Notes: generated from the letters alone by a model not told the origin. A stretch of 17,688 nucleotides of DNA from Desulfonatronospira sp. (GCA_007127015.1 SLAE01000049.1:1-17688); one strand, 5' to 3'. Shown: positions 6,874 to 14,059, counted from the stretch's first letter. Translations and numbers: made by a program.

Positions 6874-7221
6874 TCAACGGGCGATTTTCTGCTGCATCTC
6901 GTCCAGGATGTCTTCCAGAGCGTAAGCGGCCTTGTCCGCGGCTCTCGGATTCCAGTCACTCAGAGCTTCAAGAAGAGCGTTTTTCTGCTCCAGAGCAGCG
7001 TGGATATCTTCTTTCAGTTTTGAACTCATGGCCGCCGGCAGCTTGCCGAGTCTCAGCCTGTCATTGAGGGCATCCACGAGTTGAGCATGAAAATCTTCTC
7101 CTGTTTTCGACGGCAGCATTTCCGTATCGAATGCCAGAGAGACAAGATCAATCCAGCGGTTCTTCGCTTCTTCAGGGTCGTGGGTCTTGGCCATGACTCT
7201 GATTTGAATGATTTCGCCCAT
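6874..7221 (-). CDS. Conserved-looking small helical protein of unknown function
   Basis: A 115-residue protein that I do not recognise. A short N-terminal strand (GEIIQIRVMAK) is followed by almost wholly helical, charged sequence with leucine-rich stretches (EDFHAQLVDALNDRLRLGKL; ALEDILDEMQQKIAR). There is no signal peptide, membrane segment or cysteine. AGGAGA six bases before ATG 7221 supports translation, and the gene is tightly placed 23 bp after the carrier gene and 40 bp before ssb, so it is probably cotranscribed with both. The codon usage looks like that of its neighbours. It may serve the carboxylase or simply sit in the operon; nothing in the sequence decides. Confidence 0.75.
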   Translation of the reverse strand: MGEIIQIRVMAKTHDPEEAKNRWIDLVSLAFDTEMLPSKTGEDFHAQLVDALNDRLRLGKLPAAMSSKLKEDIHAALEQKNALLEALSDWNPRAADKAAYALEDILDEMQQKIAR

Positions 7222-7244
7222 ATTGTTCTCCTATACCTAAATTA

Positions 7245-7895
7245 TTATTCCTGTTCTTCCCATCCGCTTTGAATTTTGTCAATAACGGTCTTGATATTAT
7301 TCACCTGATCTTCCGGACAGACTCCGAACAGGGGACCACCCATTTCAACGCTTTCGTTCGAATTGAAATATGTGGTGTAAATGATGCCGTCCGGGCCTTC
7401 ATAGTGGATGATGGTTTCGCGTTTCATTCTGGAAAGAATCAATGCTTCGTCTCCATCCCTGATATTTACCGAACGCAGGCCCTGAGACTTTATCTTGATG
7501 TCTATTTCTGAAACAAAATAATAACGGCCTTTTTCAGGGGCCTTAAATAAGTGCAGAGCCTTTTTCAAAATAATATCAATTACTTCCTGCTTGGTCAGGA
7601 AGTGTCTTATGTTCAACAGAGGTGTGCCGGCCTGGACAAACTGCCCGTCCTCGATGTCAAAGAAATGCACGACCTCTCCTTTTTCCGGAGCATGTAAAGG
7701 TTTGGCATTGCCTTCACGGATCAGTCGGGCAAGCAGTGTTCCCGGCCGCTCACTCCATGTGCCTGTTGCCCCGTCCACTTTGATCCCGGTATCTTTCACC
7801 GCGAATTCAATCCGCCCTGTATGTGGAGCGCTGACAGTGATTTCCCTGTAGGGGGCTTTTTTTATCTCGTTCAACAGAGCCATGATATCGATCAA
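7245..7895 (-). CDS. Biotin/lipoyl-type carrier protein with two barrel-sandwich domains
   Basis: Probably the biotin carrier of the adjacent carboxylase, shuttling carboxybiotin between the carboxylase and the carboxyltransferase. The 216 residues contain two similar halves, each beginning with an AP-x-x-G-R turn: about 18-98 and 115-192. The second aligns well with BCCP around the biotinyl hairpin (GDEALILSRMKRETI, then GPDGII and NESVEMGGPLFGV). Lys158 falls at the biotinylated lysine, but the usual Ala/Ser-Met-Lys-Met is Arg-Met-Lys-Arg. The first half lacks a Met-Lys at that place. It has no Ala/Pro-rich N-terminal linker like that of classical AccB. The start is a TTG at 7895, chosen because GGAG lies six to seven bases upstream; ATG 7883 has its ribosome site too far away. 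It follows the carboxyltransferase by 27 bp. Confidence 0.8.
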   Translation of the reverse strand: MIDIMALLNEIKKAPYREITVSAPHTGRIEFAVKDTGIKVDGATGTWSERPGTLLARLIREGNAKPLHAPEKGEVVHFFDIEDGQFVQAGTPLLNIRHFLTKQEVIDIILKKALHLFKAPEKGRYYFVSEIDIKIKSQGLRSVNIRDGDEALILSRMKRETIIHYEGPDGIIYTTYFNSNESVEMGGPLFGVCPEDQVNNIKTVIDKIQSGWEEQE

Positions 7896-7922
7896 GACTG
7901 ACTCCTTTATATATGCATTATT

Positions 7923-10163
7923 TTATCGGTAATAGAGGAACTCGCCGCCCATGGTCCTTAAGGCATGATGCAGGTTGTTTCTGATTTCACGGCGGTCCCA
8001 GATTCCCTGGATATGACCTCTGGATAGAGCCATAAAGGCGTTGTGGTAATCCGGAGGAATGTCCAGGCCGGTGGTTTCCCTGATGACTCCGGGGCCGGCG
8101 AAACCGATATTGGCTGAGCGTATGGCGAACTGGTACGGGGAACAGCCCAGGAAGCTGGCTACAGGCCCGGCATATGAATTGGTATCATAAAGTACCAGAT
8201 ACAAACCTCCAGCTTCCAGATATCTGCGGACTGACAGTGTGCACCTGGGCATCTGGATCAATCCGTTGGTTCCTTCCTGAATGCGGATTCCTGCGGTGCC
8301 GTGCACGTAGGCCAGAAACGGCATATGTTTGCGCCTGGCCTGTTCCACGGCTCTGGAGAATTTTTCACCCTCAGCCGCGCCCACACTGCCTCCCCTGAAT
8401 CTAGCAAGGAGCATGGCCACAACCACCCTTATACCCTTGATATCCGCTTCAAAAGTCATGCAGCCGCTTTTGTGGCCGGTCTGTTTTTTGGCCTGATCGA
8501 GTTTATGCTCAAGGCCTTCAAAGTCCAGAGGATTTAAAGATTCCAGCCTGGGACTGAATTCACTGATTGACCGGGGATCAAACACGTTGAACAGATACCA
8601 TTCATACTCCATTGGGAAATGATGTCCGCAATGACTGCAGACACCGGCAAAATCCCCAAAAAGATCCGGAGCCCACAGATCCAGGCAGTTGAATTTGACG
8701 GTATTGGGGCAGGGCAGTGTTCTGTCCTGATTGGCTTGAGGACTTATGTATCTGCAATGCTCATCCCAGGACATTCCTTCTTCCCAGGTAGACAAGGTGG
8801 TCAGCTGGCAGACTTCTTCCTTTTCATTTTTGACGCCCGGCAGCTTTCTGAGCAGTCTGGAGGCTTTATGCATGGCCCTGCCGAACAAGGCATGCACTTC
8901 GCCCTGCACATCTTCAGCCAGATGAGTTATTGCTCTCTGGTGCCTGCCGAAAAACTCATAGCGCAAAAAGGAGTAAACAGACCATGAGGTTTCACTTACA
9001 GCCCTTTTATACTTCTGCCAGGCAGGGGTGCTGTCCCTGTACGCCCATTGGCTTAAAGATCGATATTTCTGATATCTTCTCCAGAGCAGACGTTCACCGG
9101 ATTTCTGCGAAAGGCCCCAGCGCACATATATATTGGGATTGTTCAGCTTTCTGAGGGCGATGGCTCGAAAAAGCTTAATTCCCCGAACGGATAAAATAAT
9201 CTCATCAGTAGCCAGAATGACTTCCTGTCTGAGTTTTTTGAAAAAATCAAAGTGTTCAGGCCTAGCTCCCAGAGCCGGTTCCTGAAGAATGCGATCTATA
9301 TAGCCCATCTTCAGGTTGTCCTGGGCTGTAATCCTGAGCTGCCTGGCGCAGCTTTCCACCAGTTCAGGTGAAATCCTGCCGCCTGATTTGGCCCTGCCTT
9401 CAATGGCTGCCGCTCCTTCAGGAGAGATAACCGAGTAATATCCGTGGGAAAGCATGATTCTTGTATCAGCCAGACCAATGGCTTCCGCGCCTCCTGAGCC
9501 TCCTTCGGAAATCACCGCAACCACAGGCACATTGATGCCGGCCATGGCATAAATGTTTCTGGCGATCTGCTGGGCCGCACCCGGATAATCCTCGACAGGA
9601 TAAGATCCCGGAGTAAAGATGTAGGTATGAATGGGAATATTCTCGGTAACAGCGACCTTCATGTATTCAAGGGCCTTGGCGTTTCCCCAGGGTTTAACCG
9701 AACCTCCGTTGCGAAATTCCTGGCCGTGACCCTTTTCCTGTCCGATGACCATGACCGGCTGCTTGTAGATCTTTTTGCCCACGTTGCGGGTTATATACGC
9801 TCTGGCAATGATCATCGAAGGATCAATGCTGTATTCGCCCTGACCTCCAATTTCTGTATAATTGTCGTATACGTTTTCCAGGATATCTTTTAGACAGATG
9901 CGCTGAGGGTGGCGGACTATACGCACCCGGTCCATGGGTGTCAGTTCTTTTTCCAGCTTGTTTTCCAGGAAAGTGAACAGATCGGACAAGGATCCGAGCT
10001 GCCTCTTGATCTGAGACGGACCAAGAGAGGGGAGGGCCTGGACAAAATCATTAAGCTTGGAACCAAGAAGAGAAACATTGGCGTTTTCCCGGTTGCCGAA
10101 GATGTCTTGTATATATTGCAGCCGTTCTTTCAAGTCCTGAATTTGTTTGTCTATTTCAGTCAT
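7923..10163 (-). CDS. Fused carboxyltransferase, alpha-like then beta-like (acetyl-CoA carboxylase type)
   Basis: Transfers CO2 from carboxybiotin to an acyl-CoA, most likely acetyl-CoA. The 746-residue chain joins both halves. Residues about 1-300 match AccA: a coiled N-terminus, DRVRIVRHPQR (78-88), GQEKGHGQEF (141-150), FTPGSYP, the oxyanion-type loop EGGSGGAEAIG (220-230) and YSVISPEGAAAI (243-254). Residues about 480-746 match AccD: a zinc-ribbon-like segment, GSVGAAEGEKFSRAVEQA (592-609), GTAGIRIQEGTNGLIQM (622-638) and GPGVIRETTG (690-699). The zinc ribbon is atypical, C485-x7-C493 then C509-x2-C512 instead of two CxxC pairs. About 180 residues between the halves are basic and aromatic and fit no domain I know. 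The alpha-beta order is opposite to the usual AccD-AccA fusion. Only a weak ribosome site precedes ATG 10163. It is 81 bp after the biotin carboxylase gene. The acyl-CoA substrate is not provable. Confidence 0.92.
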   Translation of the reverse strand: MTEIDKQIQDLKERLQYIQDIFGNRENANVSLLGSKLNDFVQALPSLGPSQIKRQLGSLSDLFTFLENKLEKELTPMDRVRIVRHPQRICLKDILENVYDNYTEIGGQGEYSIDPSMIIARAYITRNVGKKIYKQPVMVIGQEKGHGQEFRNGGSVKPWGNAKALEYMKVAVTENIPIHTYIFTPGSYPVEDYPGAAQQIARNIYAMAGINVPVVAVISEGGSGGAEAIGLADTRIMLSHGYYSVISPEGAAAIEGRAKSGGRISPELVESCARQLRITAQDNLKMGYIDRILQEPALGARPEHFDFFKKLRQEVILATDEIILSVRGIKLFRAIALRKLNNPNIYVRWGLSQKSGERLLWRRYQKYRSLSQWAYRDSTPAWQKYKRAVSETSWSVYSFLRYEFFGRHQRAITHLAEDVQGEVHALFGRAMHKASRLLRKLPGVKNEKEEVCQLTTLSTWEEGMSWDEHCRYISPQANQDRTLPCPNTVKFNCLDLWAPDLFGDFAGVCSHCGHHFPMEYEWYLFNVFDPRSISEFSPRLESLNPLDFEGLEHKLDQAKKQTGHKSGCMTFEADIKGIRVVVAMLLARFRGGSVGAAEGEKFSRAVEQARRKHMPFLAYVHGTAGIRIQEGTNGLIQMPRCTLSVRRYLEAGGLYLVLYDTNSYAGPVASFLGCSPYQFAIRSANIGFAGPGVIRETTGLDIPPDYHNAFMALSRGHIQGIWDRREIRNNLHHALRTMGGEFLYYR

Positions 10164-10244
10164 ATTTGTTGTATCTCGTTAAAGATTAATATGCTCAGAA
10201 TAAGAAGTTTCTGCCAAAAGATTTTTCAGCCGCCTTCAAGGAAA

Positions 10245-11651
10245 TTAAAAGACCAGCAGCTTGCGTGTGTTTTCCTTCAAAAACTGAATATTTGATTTTA
10301 GAGGTTCACCCATGTAGTTTCTGCCTTCCAGAACCAGCTGGTTCAAGAAACGAATGCCCCGGTCCCTGGCCTGCTCCAGATCCTGGCCCCAGACGATCCC
10401 AAGAGCCAGGTTGGGATCAAATTCAGTTGGGATGTCATAAGCCCGTTCCCTTGGAATATGTGTGTGCATCCTGAGCCAGGGAAAATCCGGCCAGGAAAAA
10501 TTTTCAATACGGCCCACCCATGGTGTAAAGGCGTTTTCCGGGTCTTCGGCAAGTATACGGTATTCGATGCCCAGGCCTTCGAACCTGATGTCCTTTTGTT
10601 CGAAATGCATCCTTTCATCAAGGCCCAGACGGATCTGCTCCTGAATCAGATCCACCTCCTGTCCGCCGATCCTGGATATAATGGCTGACACTCCGTTTTC
10701 GACCTGAATGCGGGTATTGACCTCCATCAAAAAGGGGTTGCCCATGGGACTGACTATCCACTCCCAGGTTCCTATGCTGTTGTAGCCGACTTCCCGGGCC
10801 ATTCGCAGGGAATAATCAATGATGTCGTTCAGGACTTTGTCCGCGTCAAAGGCATAGCTTATGCTTTGTGGATAAAAGCCTGGAGCCACTTCAATCCTTT
10901 TCTGGCGGCCTATGCTCTGCACAGTGCAGTTACGGGTGCCGAAGTGCACCACTTTGCCGTGGCTGTCGGCCAGAATCTGTACCTCAAGGTGATTGAAGTC
11001 AAAGATCCTTTGTTCAATAAGCACGCCTTCGTCTCGAAACTGGCGTCGGGCATAATTCTTTATTCCCCTGAGCACGGTGCGGAAGCGATCCAGATCATGA
11101 ACCTCTTCAATGCCCATGCCTCCGCCTCCGGCTGAGGCCTTGACCAGAATAACCGGCTGTTCGACGCCCTGTTCGTTCTGAAAATTGAAAAGTGAACGGG
11201 CCAGCTCTTCGGCTTCAAGGTCATCCACAATGGGCCTGTCTGATCCAGGTATGGTTGGAACATTAAGGCGACGGGCCACTCTTTTTGTGTTGATCTTGTC
11301 TCCCAGATCCTGAATGATTTTCCATGACGGCCCGATAAATTTCAGCTTTCTAGTCCGCTGAACCACCCGGCGGGCAAAGCGGAAGTCTTCGGCAAAAAAG
11401 CCGTAACCAGGATGTATGGCGGTGGCTTCGCTGTCATCGGCGACCGCAAATATTTCATTAGGATCCTGATAAGAACTGATGCGGTATAGAGTGTTCGGCC
11501 CGCCTTGCTTCAAAGCCTCGGTACAATGTTCGGATTGAGCATCCTCCTTGGTGTAGACACAGACAAACTCATGCCCCAGTTTCCGGCAGGCATTTAGAAT
11601 GCGGATAGCTATCTCCCCGCGGTTGGCTATAAGTATTTTATGTTTCTTCAT
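10245..11651 (-). CDS. accC: Biotin carboxylase subunit (ATP-grasp)
   Basis: Carboxylates the biotin of a carrier protein using ATP and bicarbonate, the first half-reaction of acetyl-CoA (or another acyl-CoA) carboxylase. The 468-residue protein begins KILIANRGEIAIRI like AccC and has HPGYGFFAED (80-89), the ATP-grasp glycine loop KASAGGGGMG (171-180), RNCTVQSIGRQKRIEVAP (240-257) and EVNTRIQVENG (310-320), with Glu310, Asn312, Arg314 and Glu318 at the catalytic and metal positions. After Glu318 the nearly invariant His-Pro is Asn-Gly, and the RDCSVQRRHQK motif is loosened. No carrier domain is attached. ATG 11651 has no clear ribosome site, although the N-terminus is clearly right. It is the first gene of the carboxylase run, so the promoter should lie in 11652-12224, but no good boxes were found. 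Confidence 0.93.
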   Translation of the reverse strand: MKKHKILIANRGEIAIRILNACRKLGHEFVCVYTKEDAQSEHCTEALKQGGPNTLYRISSYQDPNEIFAVADDSEATAIHPGYGFFAEDFRFARRVVQRTRKLKFIGPSWKIIQDLGDKINTKRVARRLNVPTIPGSDRPIVDDLEAEELARSLFNFQNEQGVEQPVILVKASAGGGGMGIEEVHDLDRFRTVLRGIKNYARRQFRDEGVLIEQRIFDFNHLEVQILADSHGKVVHFGTRNCTVQSIGRQKRIEVAPGFYPQSISYAFDADKVLNDIIDYSLRMAREVGYNSIGTWEWIVSPMGNPFLMEVNTRIQVENGVSAIISRIGGQEVDLIQEQIRLGLDERMHFEQKDIRFEGLGIEYRILAEDPENAFTPWVGRIENFSWPDFPWLRMHTHIPRERAYDIPTEFDPNLALGIVWGQDLEQARDRGIRFLNQLVLEGRNYMGEPLKSNIQFLKENTRKLLVF

Positions 11652-12057
11652 TGGCGGTATTTCAATTTTTTTTCCAAAAGAGGAAGTTTATTTCTGATTG
11701 TTCACAGGCCTTTCCGGCATGGAGCTGTGCATAAACAACATATTTTCAAGAACTCAGCTTCCCGGGGCAGGAGTAAATCAGCGATTTGTCCCGCAGGGAG
11801 CATACGCCATTGTTGCCGGTAAAATGCACCTGTCCCTGGTAATCAAGAGGGTTATTTATTTGAATTTTCGGTTTATTGCAATGTCCTTCCTCTGCCAAAA
11901 CTTGCCTTAATGTAGCAAATGAGGCATTCTTTCGCTGTTAAGCGAATGATTCGCCGATCCCTGAATAAATGACGTGTCTGCAAAAAGTCGGGAATTCAGT
12001 GTTTCAGAATAAAACAAACGTCCTAACTCTTTGTTTTTACTGACTCCTGACCCCTGA

Positions 12058-12083
12058 GACTGCAAAAATGGGTTTTTGCAGTC
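12058..12083. repeat. Hairpin GACTGCAAAAA / TTTTTGCAGTC
   Basis: Perfect 11-bp arms (12058-12068 and 12073-12083) around a TGGG loop. Because each arm has a run of five A or T, either transcript could use it as a weak terminator-like structure, but no T tract follows outside the stem. It sits about 140 bp before the phosphorylase start. Confidence 0.55.
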
Positions 12084-12086
12084 AAA

Positions 12087-12096
12087 CCATATATGG
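12087..12096. repeat. Palindrome CCATATATGG, second copy
   Basis: Identical to the decamer at 2077-2086 and placed three bases after the 12058-12083 hairpin. Flanking bases differ between the copies. Confidence 0.35.
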
Positions 12097-12129
12097 CTCC
12101 GCTGAAATATATATTCGCTGACGCATTTT

Positions 12130-12155
12130 GGGCTGGGCTTCGGAGAAGCCCGCCC
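12130..12155. repeat. GC-rich hairpin upstream of the phosphorylase gene
   Basis: GGGCTTC (12135-12141) and GAAGCCC (12145-12151) pair around a GGA loop. The stem continues outward with GGGC (12130-12133) and GCCC (12152-12155) past a single bulged T at 12134, giving 11 pairs. There is no T run, so it is more likely a leader-RNA structure or repeat than a terminator. It ends 69 bp before ATG 12225. Confidence 0.5.
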
Positions 12156-12224
12156 TGCTGGGACAAATTCGAGCACATTACCTGGTTCAGCAGATTGATC
12201 ATGAGAAAAAGATCGGGGTGATCC

Positions 12225-13049
12225 ATGCGGGAAAGAGATAAAATCGTTCAGGCTCTTGATTTTTTGCGGAAAGAATTCCCTGATTATCGTCCGGAAGCTG
12301 TACTGGTTCTGGGCAGCGGCTTGGGGGAAATGTCTCGAGAGATTGAGGTCCTGTCCAGCTATGACTATCATCAGATTCCCGGTTTTTCCTGTTCCACTGT
12401 AGCCGGTCATGCTGGGACTCTTTCTCTGTGCCGGACTAAAGATCTTCGACTGGCGGTAATGAAAGGCAGGGTTCATCTGTACGAAGGCTATACAGCAGCC
12501 GAAGTTGTCCGCAATCTGCGCGTGCTGGGTCTTTGGGGAGCCGGGACCGCGGTTTTGACCAATGCCGCGGGAGCATTGAATCCTCAATTTTCCACGGGCA
12601 GCATAATGCTTATCACGGATCAGATCAACATGACCGGGGAGAATCCGCTTGTTGGGGAGAACATAGAGGATTGGGGACCGAGATTTCCGGACATGAGTTC
12701 GGTATACTGTCCGGAGCTTGCATCACTGGCTCTGAAAAGAGCGATTGAACTGGGAATTTATCTGGAAAAGGGCGTTTATATCGGCATTAAGGGGCCATCA
12801 CTGGAGACTCCTGCCGAAACCAGGGCTTTTAGAAGGCTGGGCGCTGATGCAATCGGCATGTCCACCACTCTGGAGGCCATAGCCGCCAGACACATGGGCA
12901 TGCGGGTGCTCGGTTACTCATGTCTGACCAACAAAAACCTGCCTGACTGCATGGTTGAGACTTCACACGCGGAAATCCTGGCCCAGGCAGGAAAAATTAA
13001 CAGGGATCTTACAACTCTGCTCAATGACATCCTGCCAATGATTACTTGA
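12225..13049 (+). CDS. Purine nucleoside phosphorylase (inosine/guanosine type)
   Basis: Splits purine nucleosides with phosphate into the base and ribose-1-phosphate for purine salvage, in the cytoplasm. The 274-residue protein is of the trimeric PNP family: VLGSGLGE (28-35) and GHAG (61-64) for phosphate, KGRVHLYEGY (80-89), LTNAAGALN (111-119), GPSLETPAETRAFRRLGADAIGMST (190-214), and LTN with Asn236 at the position of human Asn243, which favours 6-oxopurines over adenosine or methylthioadenosine. His248 in ETSHAEIL corresponds to human His257. Length is normal. GGGGTGA four bases before ATG 12225 is a good ribosome site. The 3' end overlaps the convergent RNA methylase gene by 8 bp, so no separate terminator fits between them. 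Confidence 0.95.
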   Translation: MRERDKIVQALDFLRKEFPDYRPEAVLVLGSGLGEMSREIEVLSSYDYHQIPGFSCSTVAGHAGTLSLCRTKDLRLAVMKGRVHLYEGYTAAEVVRNLRVLGLWGAGTAVLTNAAGALNPQFSTGSIMLITDQINMTGENPLVGENIEDWGPRFPDMSSVYCPELASLALKRAIELGIYLEKGVYIGIKGPSLETPAETRAFRRLGADAIGMSTTLEAIAARHMGMRVLGYSCLTNKNLPDCMVETSHAEILAQAGKINRDLTTLLNDILPMIT

Positions 13050-13776
13050 TCCGGCCGGCCATCCATTTTATCTGCCGGCAGATGCCCATAAGCAGCTTGA
13101 ATTCGTGTTCCCGGAGTCCATGACCCGCCAGCGCCCTTTTCAGGGGGAGCATGAAATAATCAGGATTATCCGGCTTTAAGAAATCTATAAGCAGCAAGGC
13201 TTCCTGAATATTGCGGTGCAGAAGGCTGATCTGCTCCTGGGTTGCCGGGGGTGAACCCTGGCAGGGAATGTAGCGCGCCTGACCGGCAGGAACATGTTTG
13301 AAGCATTCATACAATATCAGCAGCACCGCCTGAGAGACGTTCAGGGACCAGGCTCTGCTGGTCGTGGGAATGGAGATGATCCTGGTGCATTGTTCAATTT
13401 CTTCATTGGTAAGTCCATTGTCCTCTGAGCCGAAAACAAGTGCGATGTCCAGATCCTGCCTGTCCGGGCGCATAATTTCCCCGGCTGCTTCCCAGGGCAT
13501 CAGTATGCCTTTGCGCCAGCCGCCAACCCGGGCGGTGGTGGCATACACACGGTTAAAATATTTGACAGCTGAGGTCAGATCAGGATGGTGTTCCAAGGAA
13601 TCCAAAAGCTCCATTCCCTTGGCGGTAGCCAGAGGTCCGGCCCGTTCGGAATCGATTAGTTTGTCCCCGGTCACCATGAGCCTTGAACAGCCCATATTGA
13701 CGCAGGCCCTGGCGGCTGAACCCACGTTTTCGGGATATTTGGGCCGGCAGAGAATGACGGTTATGTTTTTGAGCAT
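13042..13776 (-). CDS. trmJ: SpoU-family RNA 2'-O-methyltransferase, TrmJ-like
   Basis: Probably methylates the 2'-O of ribose at position 32 of tRNA with S-adenosylmethionine. The 244-residue protein has the knot-fold SPOUT motifs: NITVILCRPKYPENVGSAAR (motif 1, N-terminus), VFGSEDNGLTNEEI (motif 2) and SLNVSQAVLLILYE (motif 3). An about 80-residue helical tail (NIQEALLLIDFLKPDNPDYF, RALAGHGLREHEFKLLMGICRQ) is the arrangement and length of TrmJ (E. coli 246 residues). Start ATG 13776 is chosen because homologues begin just before motif 1. An upstream TTG at 13806 would add ten unrelated residues. A promoter candidate lies about 50 bp upstream. The family is certain, the exact target base is inferred. 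Confidence 0.88.
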   Translation of the reverse strand: MLKNITVILCRPKYPENVGSAARACVNMGCSRLMVTGDKLIDSERAGPLATAKGMELLDSLEHHPDLTSAVKYFNRVYATTARVGGWRKGILMPWEAAGEIMRPDRQDLDIALVFGSEDNGLTNEEIEQCTRIISIPTTSRAWSLNVSQAVLLILYECFKHVPAGQARYIPCQGSPPATQEQISLLHRNIQEALLLIDFLKPDNPDYFMLPLKRALAGHGLREHEFKLLMGICRQIKWMAGRIK

Positions 13777-13827
13777 CAGTGACTTACTCTTGAAAGCCTC
13801 ACACAAAACAAAATGTTTCGGCGGTTA

Positions 13828-13856
13828 AATACAAAGTTTGTTCAATTTGTTTTCAA
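13828..13856 (-). promoter_or_regulatory. Candidate promoter of the TrmJ-like gene
   Basis: On the minus strand TTGAAA (13851-13856, 5 of 6 to consensus) is followed after 17 bp by TGTATT (13828-13833, 4 of 6). It is 52 bp from the proposed ATG, a normal leader length, in AT-rich DNA. Confidence 0.45.
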
Positions 13857-13875
13857 TAATTTGTTATCTTAGTTT

Positions 13876-13899
13876 CCTGATAACAGATAACTGATAACC
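13876..13899 (+). repeat. GATAAC heptamer repeat, copy 2
   Basis: Three tandem heptamers GATAACA, GATAACT, GATAACC starting at 13879. The first 19 bases (13876-13894) match the reverse complement of 2379-2397 at 18 positions. It lies just upstream of the candidate TrmJ promoter, so it could affect that gene. Confidence 0.6.
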
Positions 13900-14059
13900 T
13901 GAATCCGTACAACAGGTTCAGGAATCCTGCACTTACTTTTAAAATTTCTATTCTCGATCAGACTGAAGCAGCTAAAAAGTAAGTGCGGGACGGCCATTTT
14001 GCCAAACCCCTGAACCTATTTAAGGATATACGAAAAAAACTAACTTCACGGATTCAGGT
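13897..14059. repeat. Outer inverted repeat ACCTGAATCCGT / ACGGATTCAGGT
   Basis: Perfect 12-bp arms at 13897-13908 and 14048-14059 enclose 139 bp, within which another long stem (13925-13990) is nested. The unit has no coding capacity of its own and sits between two minus-strand genes. It resembles a small non-autonomous element or a large structured RNA, but no target-site duplication was identified. Confidence 0.5.
13925..13990. repeat. Long stem nested in the outer repeat, GCACTTACTTTT / AAAAGTAAGTGC
   Basis: Twelve perfect pairs (13929-13940 with 13975-13986). Adding one G-T wobble and three more pairs outward gives a 16-pair stem with a 34-nt loop. The arm start GCACTTACT is also found at 2451-2459, next to the other GATAAC repeat. 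Confidence 0.55.

Larger units (their letters stand above)
11652..12224. other. Divergent non-coding region between accC and the phosphorylase gene
   Basis: 573 bp without a credible gene; short open frames on both strands are under 75 codons and unlike known proteins. It must carry promoters for both directions, but no convincing -35/-10 pair was found. It contains two strong hairpins (12058-12083 and 12130-12155) and the palindrome CCATATATGG (12087-12096), all on the phosphorylase side. Confidence 0.5.

Noticed and set aside
11907..12587. 226-codon minus-strand open frame across the phosphorylase start
   Set aside because: Half of it is antisense to conserved PNP motifs, and the product has no recognisable domain.
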